NCBI GenBank assembly: GCA_013289855.1
Contig: JABCZD010000007.1
Location: 186,001 to 250,000, forward strand
Source of the DNA: Acidobacteriota bacterium
GTDB taxonomy: Bacteria > Acidobacteriota > Terriglobia > Acidiferrales > UBA7541
Direction of reading: 5' to 3'
Length of the DNA stretch: 64,000 nucleotides
A program made the translations under genes and the position numbers. Position 1 is the first letter of the stretch. Every line of letters starts with the position of its first letter. The notes beneath the pieces are model-generated. The model was not told the DNA's origin. It saw only the letters and a list, made by a program, of their open reading frames with translations, and did no database searches. This document shows positions 58,435-64,000 of the stretch, piece by piece.

Positions 58435-61400
58435 ATGGAGACTGGGACAAAAGAGGACACTTTGCTGAAGCTGCGAAAAGTGGAAATCACAGGCTTTAAA
58501 TCGTTCTTCGAGCGCACCACGGTTACGTTTAGCGGCTCGGGGACCACCTGCATCGTCGGCCCTAACGGCTGCGGCAAGTCTAACGTGGTGGACGCCATCT
58601 CCTGGGTGCTGGGTGAGCAGAGCCACAAGTCCCTGCGCGCGGGCCGCATGTCTGACTGCATCTTCAACGGCACGCTGAAGCGCCCCCCGCTCGGTCTGGC
58701 GGAAGTAACCATCACCATGGAAGACTCGGAACTTGCTGAAGCGGCACGCTTTGTTTTGGAGGCTACGGATATTATTGAGGCCTCGGCGGAGGGATCGGCG
58801 CCGATCCCGGCTCTCGGCGATGGTCTGAATGGCGATGCTTCAGCTCCAGTAGCCGAGCTTCCGGCAGGCGAACCTGGCGGCGAAATTGTGTCGCTGGATC
58901 CGGCCGTGAATATGGATGCAGCAGCAGCCTCAGAGAGCGAAGCCGCTGCCGAGCCTGAATTCATCCCCGACCTTATAAAGGGTAAGCGCCGCAAGCGCGG
59001 TTCGGACAAACTCTCCGTGGCCACCAAGCCGGGCGAAGTAGTCGTCAGCCGCCGCCTGTACCGCTCCGGCCAGAGCGAATACCTAATCAACGGCCGCACC
59101 GCCCGCCTGCGCGACATTCAGGATATGTTCATGGGCGTGGGCCTCGGCCCCGATTCCTACGCCATCATCGAACAGGGCCGCATCGGCCAGATTCTCTCCA
59201 CCAAGCCCATGGAGCGCCGCGCCATCATCGAAGAGGCCGCCGGCGTAACCAAATTCAAAACCAAGAAGCGCCTTGCCGAAGCCAAGCTGGAATCTTCAAA
59301 AATTAATCTTTCGCGCGTGAACGACATCGTGGTGGAAGTGGAAAAGCAATTGGGCTCGCTGAAGCGCCAAGCCGCCAAAGCGCGCCGCTATTCGGAAGTC
59401 CGCGACCAGATGCGCGCCATTGTTCGCCAGATGCTGGCCGGCAAAGCGCGCGAACTGGACGCCGAAGCGGAACGCGTGGCCACTTCGCTCGCCGAACTTA
59501 CCGCTGCGGAAACCGAGCAAGCCGCCGGAATCCTTACGCAAGAAACCGAGCACGACCGCGTGAACCGGCGCATCTACGAGCTGGACGCCGAACTCAAGCA
59601 GAACCAAAACGTGCTGAATCTTACCGCGCTCGAAGCCGACCGCAGCGAGAACCGCGTTTCGTTCAACCGCCAGCGCGCCGAAGAGCTTGCCGGACGCCGC
59701 GGACAAATTTCCGCGGAAATGGCGCAAGCCATCGCGCAAGCGGCGGAGTGCGCGGCGCGCAACGCGGCGCAGCTGGAAGCGGTAGCCGCGGTGCGTGAAG
59801 AATCGGGCGCGCTGCAATTGCGCGTGGACGAGCTGGCCGCGCGGGCGCAGTCTCGCAGCACGCAAATCGCGGAATCGGAAATCCGCATCACCGCGCTGCG
59901 GCAAACCGCGTCGCAAGCCTCGGAAAGCCTGTTGCGCCTGCATGGCGAACAGAAGCAGGCCGAGGAAGCGCTGGTGCATCAGGCCGCCGCGCTGCACAAG
60001 CTGGAAATCAGCGAGCACGACATGCTGGAGTCTTCGATTCGCATCCGCGACGATGCCGATCACGCCGCGTACGATTTTGAAACTGCCCGCGGGGAATTGC
60101 ACGCGTTGAAAGAAAATGCCGCCGCGCTGCAAGCGCAGCTGGCCGAATGCAAGAATCAGCGCGAACTGACCACCAAGCTTACCGACGCGGTGCGCGACGC
60201 CTTGGCCGGCGTGCGCGCGCGCCACGGCTCGTTGACCAATATTCTGAGCGATCGCTCCTACACTGCCGACGCGGTGCAAAAACTATTCGCCGCCAATGAA
60301 CGCGGCAGCGGCGAAGATTTCCGCGCCGTGGGCGTGCTGGCGGACTACGCGGAAGTGGAAGAAAAACACGAAGTGGCGCTGGAGCAATATCTGCGCGAGG
60401 AATTGGAGTTTGTGGTGGTCGAGACGTACGACCACGCACGCGCGGGCGTTTCCATGCTGCGCGAAGAGGTCGGCGGACGCGCTACCTTCTTCGTCGACTC
60501 GCTGCGCAGCCTGCGCCTGGCGGAGTACGAACCCATCGTGCATTTCCGCGCCGAAGACGGCGTCATCTCACGCCTCGATAAGATTGTGGAGTTTCGCGAA
60601 CCTCTCGGCGCCGCCGCAAAACAATTCTTGCCGCGCTTGCGTTCAGCGTACCTGACGGAAAGCTCCGCCGCCGCGGAAAAACTGGCGCGCGAGAATGCGC
60701 AATACGCGTTCGTGACGCCGGACGGCACCTGCTATCAGGGCCGCATGGTTACCGGCGGACGTCCGGACGAATCCGGCCCGCTGGGCATGAAACGCGAACT
60801 GCGCGCGCTCGACGCCGAGCTGATGCAGCTGGAACACGATATGGCGGAGAAGCAGGCCGCGCTACAAAGCATCGCCGCGCAAATTACTGAAGCCGAGCAA
60901 GCGCTCGAAACGGTTCACGCCGAACAACGGGAGGTGGAGCGTAAGTCCATCTCCGCGAAAATGCGCCACGACCAAATGCAGAGCGAGCTGGCGCGCCTGG
61001 GCCTGGACCTCACGGTGTGCCAGAACGATCTTTCGCGCATACGCCAGGACGTGGAGAACGCCCGCGTGCGCGCCGAACGCGCCCAGCATCAACATGTGAA
61101 CGCGGCGGCCACGCGCGCGGAAGCCGAAGCGGAAACCGCACTGCTCACCGAAGGATTGACGCAACTGCGCGCCTCGATTCAGTCCGAACAAGATGAACTG
61201 GCCACCGGCCGCGCCGAACTGGCCGCCATGCACGAACGACTCTCTTCCGCGGAATCGCTGGCCGAGCGGCTTGCGCAAGAACGCAGCGAGCTGGAGCGCC
61301 GCGAGTCCGCATTGCGCCAGCAGGAACTTTCCATCAACGACGAAAGCGCCGCGCTGGTAAAGCAAAACGAAGAGCTGCAACTGCAACTCGAAGGCTTGCG

Positions 61401-62364
61401 CGGTGAAAAGTTGCGCCTGGAAATTCGCCAGCGCGACCTGGAACAGGAATGGGATGCCGCGCGCACCAGCGTGGCCCGCATGGACGATCATCTGCGCATG
61501 GCGCGGCAAACGCTGCAGGAAGTTCGCGAGCTGCGCAGCCAGGCGGAAATCGCGCGCGCCAAGAATGACTCCGACCGCGAGCACCTGCGCGAAACGTGCA
61601 TGGCCGAAGTAAACGCCCAGCCGGAAGATTTGATCGCCACGGAATCGGCGTTCATGTCCGGAGAGGAGCTGGCCGTCGCGGAAGCCAACTACCGCGAAAT
61701 GAAGCAGCGCGTGGAAGCCATGGGCGCGGTGAATATGATGGCGCTCGAAGAGTTCAACGAGTGCGAAACGCGATTCACGTTCATGACCCGCGAACGTGAC
61801 GATTTGATGCAGTCCATCACGGACACGCTGCAAGCCATCGCCGAGCTCGATCTCATCTCCAAAGATAAATTTGAGCAGGCTTTCAACGCCATCAACGCGC
61901 ACTTTTCCACCGCCTTCCACACAATTTTTGGCGGCGGCATGGCGGAGATGCGGCTCACGGAAGTGGATAGCTCCGGTGACGCGGGCATCGACGTGGTGGC
62001 CTCGCCCCCGGGCAAGCGCCTGCAAAACGTTTTGCTTTTGAGCGGCGGAGAAAAAGCCATGACCGCGCTGGCGCTGCTCATCGCCATCTTCCGCTATCAG
62101 CCCAGCCCGTTCTGCATACTGGACGAAGTGGACGCGCCGCTGGATGAAGCGAACGTTGGGCGTTTCACGCGGCTAATCACGGAGATGAGCAGCCAGACGC
62201 AATTCATCGTGGTCACGCACAATCGCAAGACCATGGAGATCGGCAACGTGCTCTACGGCGTGACCATGCAGGAGCCGGGCGTTTCGAAAATCGTCAGCGT
62301 GCGCTGGGAAGGCGAAGCCGACTCCGCGCCCACACGGCGGCAGGCTGCAGCTTCGGCAGCGTAA
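58435..62364 (+). CDS. smc: Chromosome-segregation protein SMC with long head insertion
   Basis: SMC forms ring-shaped dimers that compact and segregate chromosomes. The 1309-residue protein has Walker A GPNGCGKSN (residues 42-50), a long coiled coil, a hinge (about residues 610-760), a second coil, the ABC signature LSGGEKA (from residue 1202) and Walker B FCILDEVDAPLDEANV. Family members are usually about 1150-1200 residues. About 100 extra residues (98-198) lie between the strand ending VTITMEDSE and VVVSRRLYRSGQSEYLING: they are low-complexity, rich in Ala, Glu, Pro and Gly, and end in a basic KGKRRKRG patch. Confidence 0.96.
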   Translation: METGTKEDTLLKLRKVEITGFKSFFERTTVTFSGSGTTCIVGPNGCGKSNVVDAISWVLGEQSHKSLRAGRMSDCIFNGTLKRPPLGLAEVTITMEDSELAEAARFVLEATDIIEASAEGSAPIPALGDGLNGDASAPVAELPAGEPGGEIVSLDPAVNMDAAAASESEAAAEPEFIPDLIKGKRRKRGSDKLSVATKPGEVVVSRRLYRSGQSEYLINGRTARLRDIQDMFMGVGLGPDSYAIIEQGRIGQILSTKPMERRAIIEEAAGVTKFKTKKRLAEAKLESSKINLSRVNDIVVEVEKQLGSLKRQAAKARRYSEVRDQMRAIVRQMLAGKARELDAEAERVATSLAELTAAETEQAAGILTQETEHDRVNRRIYELDAELKQNQNVLNLTALEADRSENRVSFNRQRAEELAGRRGQISAEMAQAIAQAAECAARNAAQLEAVAAVREESGALQLRVDELAARAQSRSTQIAESEIRITALRQTASQASESLLRLHGEQKQAEEALVHQAAALHKLEISEHDMLESSIRIRDDADHAAYDFETARGELHALKENAAALQAQLAECKNQRELTTKLTDAVRDALAGVRARHGSLTNILSDRSYTADAVQKLFAANERGSGEDFRAVGVLADYAEVEEKHEVALEQYLREELEFVVVETYDHARAGVSMLREEVGGRATFFVDSLRSLRLAEYEPIVHFRAEDGVISRLDKIVEFREPLGAAAKQFLPRLRSAYLTESSAAAEKLARENAQYAFVTPDGTCYQGRMVTGGRPDESGPLGMKRELRALDAELMQLEHDMAEKQAALQSIAAQITEAEQALETVHAEQREVERKSISAKMRHDQMQSELARLGLDLTVCQNDLSRIRQDVENARVRAERAQHQHVNAAATRAEAEAETALLTEGLTQLRASIQSEQDELATGRAELAAMHERLSSAESLAERLAQERSELERRESALRQQELSINDESAALVKQNEELQLQLEGLRGEKLRLEIRQRDLEQEWDAARTSVARMDDHLRMARQTLQEVRELRSQAEIARAKNDSDREHLRETCMAEVNAQPEDLIATESAFMSGEELAVAEANYREMKQRVEAMGAVNMMALEEFNECETRFTFMTRERDDLMQSITDTLQAIAELDLISKDKFEQAFNAINAHFSTAFHTIFGGGMAEMRLTEVDSSGDAGIDVVASPPGKRLQNVLLLSGGEKAMTALALLIAIFRYQPSPFCILDEVDAPLDEANVGRFTRLITEMSSQTQFIVVTHNRKTMEIGNVLYGVTMQEPGVSKIVSVRWEGEADSAPTRRQAAASAA

Positions 62365-62523
62365 CCTTCGCGGCGAAACGTTCGCAACGCAACGAGAGGC
62401 GCATAACCGGCGCCGCACGATAATTCTTCACAAGTTTTCTTCCACCGATTTCCACCGCTGCGCGCTTGGACTTCCCTTCCCCGTACGTTAAAATGTTAAT
62501 CATCGGTCGGGGGAACGTGATTC

Positions 62524-63423
62524 GTGGCAGTAAGTCCTTCCATGCAGACTATTCGTGAAACGCATTTTGCCGGCATCGCGCCAGCGGCGCGGGGAAAAGT
62601 GCGCGACATTTACGATCTGGGCGACCGCCTGCTCATCGTCGCCACCGATCGCCTTTCCGCCTTCGACGTCATCCTCCCCACGCCCATTCCTGACAAGGGC
62701 CGCGTGCTCACGCAACTCTCACTGTTCTGGTTTTCGCTTTTGCGCGACGTGATCCCCAATCACGTGCTCAGCGCCACGGATTTTCCCCCGCCTTTCGATA
62801 CGCACGCCGACGAACTCGCGGGACGCTCGATGGTGGTGCACAAGACCCAGCCGCTGCCCGTTGAGTGCGTGGTGCGTGGCTATCTCTCCGGCTCCGGATG
62901 GAAAGACTATCAAGCCACGGGAAAGGTTTGCGGCATCGCGCTGCCCGCAGGCTTGCGCGAGTCCGACCGCTTGCCCGAACCAATCTTCACGCCCGCATCG
63001 AAAGCCACCAGCGGCCACGACGAAAACATTTCTTTCGCGCAAGCCGCCGATCTGCTTGGCAGAGAGCTGGCCGAACGGGTTCGCAACGTAAGCATCGAGA
63101 TTTACAAAAAAGCCGCAGCCTATGCCGAGCCGCGCGGCGTAATTCTGGCCGACACCAAATTCGAGTTTGGCATGCTGCGCGACGAATTGATCTGGATCGA
63201 CGAAGCTCTCACGCCAGATTCTTCGCGCTTCTGGCCCGCCGCGTTGTACAAACCCGGCGGCGCGCAGCCTTCGTTCGACAAGCAGTACGTACGGGATTAT
63301 CTGGAACGGATTCAGTGGCCGAAAACCCCGCCCGGCCCTGAACTACCCGGAGATGTAGTGGCAGCAACGCGTGCCAAATATCGCGAGGCGTTTCGTATCC
63401 TCGCGGGCCGCGAACTCGATTAG
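62524..63423 (+). CDS. purC: Phosphoribosylaminoimidazole-succinocarboxamide synthase
   Basis: PurC joins aspartate to CAIR in purine synthesis, using ATP. The 299-residue protein has [26 protein letters not shown] near the N-terminus, [35 protein letters not shown] and LADTKFEFG, the usual SAICAR synthetase motifs. The length is that of the larger PurC type. I used the GTG at 62524 because GGGGGA lies 9 nt upstream; the ATG at 62542 is an alternative. Confidence 0.96.
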   Translation: MAVSPSMQTIRETHFAGIAPAARGKVRDIYDLGDRLLIVATDRLSAFDVILPTPIPDKGRVLTQLSLFWFSLLRDVIPNHVLSATDFPPPFDTHADELAGRSMVVHKTQPLPVECVVRGYLSGSGWKDYQATGKVCGIALPAGLRESDRLPEPIFTPASKATSGHDENISFAQAADLLGRELAERVRNVSIEIYKKAAAYAEPRGVILADTKFEFGMLRDELIWIDEALTPDSSRFWPAALYKPGGAQPSFDKQYVRDYLERIQWPKTPPGPELPGDVVAATRAKYREAFRILAGRELD

Positions 63424-63467
63424 CCCCGGTCCCCTCGTATATTTCAAATTCCGTGGAGCGTGGCAAC

Positions 63468-63698
63468 GTGAAGGATCAACTCGAAGGTTTGGTGATGCAA
63501 ATGGTGGAGGATGGAATTCTGTTCGACGAAGCCGTCGGCGAGTTTGAAAAACGCTTCATCAAGAAAGTGCTGGATGGCGCGCACGGCAATCAATCGCGTG
63601 CCGCGGAAGTGCTGGGCATTCATCGCAACACGCTAAGCCGCAAAATCGAGGTGTATAAGCTGGATCACAACGGCCACCGGCGTAAGCGCTCGCGCTAG
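63468..63698 (+). CDS. Fis-type small DNA-binding protein
   Basis: The 76-residue protein is a Fis-like factor: an N-terminal helix pair (VKDQLEGLVMQMVEDGILFDEAVGEFEKRFIKKVL) and a C-terminal HTH_8 helix-turn-helix (NQSRAAEVLGIHRNTLSRKIEVYKL) followed by a basic tail. I used the GTG at 63468 with GGAG about 8 nt before; a GTG at 63453 lacks such a site. Close after purC. Targets unknown. Confidence 0.9.
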   Translation: MKDQLEGLVMQMVEDGILFDEAVGEFEKRFIKKVLDGAHGNQSRAAEVLGIHRNTLSRKIEVYKLDHNGHRRKRSR

Positions 63699-63778
63699 CC
63701 GGACCGCCCTCTGCATCGGAACAAACAAATCGTCGCGACAAACAAATGGCCGCTCGCGACAGCGGACGGGCCGTAACC

Positions 63779-63813
63779 AAAAAAAAGGCTCTCCGGTAAA
63801 AGGCCGGAGAGCC
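63779..63813 (-). terminator. Rho-independent terminator for the leftward gene at the window end
   Basis: On the minus strand a GGCTCTCCGG/CCGGAGAGCC stem (63787-63796, 63804-63813) with a 7-nt loop is followed by a run of eight Ts. It lies 23 bp beyond the stop of the partial gene at 63836. Confidence 0.88.
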
Positions 63814-63835
63814 GCTGATTCCCTCTTACAAGGAA

Positions 63836-64000
63836 TTAGTTCGAGCTTTTCGCAGCTGGCTTCCTCACCGGCTTCTTGCCCTTTTCCTTGGGAATGTCTT
63901 CCACGTTCACTTTGCCTTTTTCCCAGTGCAGCATGAACGCTGGATCGGGATCGTACGAGGCGAGCGTGGCGGTGAATCGCACCGAATTATCTTTCTCCAG
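63836..64000 (-). CDS. C-terminal fragment of an unrecognised protein
   Basis: The last 54 residues of a leftward gene are visible: VRFTATLASYDPDPAFMLHWEK, then a Lys-rich tail (KEKGKKPVRKPAAKSSN) ending in TAA. The first part may be beta-rich. The start lies right of the window. I do not recognise the family. A good terminator follows. Confidence 0.7.
   Translation of the reverse strand: MEKDNSVRFTATLASYDPDPAFMLHWEKGKVNVEDIPKEKGKKPVRKPAAKSSN

Noticed and set aside
60862..62025. A 387-residue minus-strand frame within smc
   Set aside because: It mirrors the coiled-coil codons of smc, is Phe/His/Arg-rich, and has no start signal.
1..64000. CRISPR array, complete insertion sequence or prophage
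   Set aside because: I saw no regularly spaced repeats, no transposase or integrase gene and no phage structural genes; only short palindromes.

Overview
The window looks like a chromosomal segment of a soil Acidobacteriota (Terriglobia-type) bacterium. The grounds are a very large Oar-like TonB-dependent receptor with an N-terminal carboxypeptidase-regulatory domain, a high-affinity group 1h ("actinobacterial"-type) [NiFe] hydrogenase locus known from aerobic soil Acidobacteria and Actinobacteria, and many secreted peptidases. The sequence is GC-rich by eye. The taxonomic call is inference; there is no rRNA gene to anchor it.

Region 1 (1-17132, minus strand) is one long hydrogenase locus. 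In transcription order it holds a second small subunit, a PAS histidine kinase and NarL-type response regulator, then after a 271-bp gap the small and large hydrogenase subunits, a NifU-like protein, DUF5947-like and DUF6084-like proteins, a conserved unknown, an endopeptidase with an extra N-terminal domain, a one-helix membrane protein, two cytoplasmic YceI proteins, and hypC, hypD, hypE, a UXX-star glutaredoxin-like protein, hypF and hypA (cut by the window edge). Many of these genes overlap by 4 nt.

Region 2 (17133-31760) is a carbohydrate locus: a DeoR-family regulator, the TonB-dependent receptor, a secreted TIM-barrel hydrolase, tagatose-bisphosphate aldolase, two PfkB kinases and an AgaS-type SIS isomerase on the plus strand, facing a GH36-type alpha-galactosidase lipoprotein and a secreted amidohydrolase on the minus strand. 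Three promoter regions share an A-rich operator-like motif, which points to one regulon for galactosides or galactosamine-type sugars.

Region 3 (32031-44150, minus strand) is the most unusual part. A complete five-component oligopeptide ABC importer is joined by stop/start overlaps to an ECF sigma factor and a TPR-CHAT protease, followed closely by a zinc-finger anti-sigma-like protein, a secreted S8 protease and an HD-GYP protein. I infer a peptide- or protease-responsive signalling circuit.

Region 4 (44196-64000) is mostly housekeeping: tRNA-Cys, galT, yraN, an ornithine-type aminotransferase, cysS, an S9 peptidase, a cupredoxin/DUF2231/phosphoesterase group, an ECF sigma/anti-sigma pair, an SDR enzyme, a DUF4262 protein, smc with a long insertion in its head domain, purC and a Fis-type regulator. 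Small REP-like palindromes lie in several intergenic gaps. I saw no CRISPR array, complete insertion sequence or rRNA gene.
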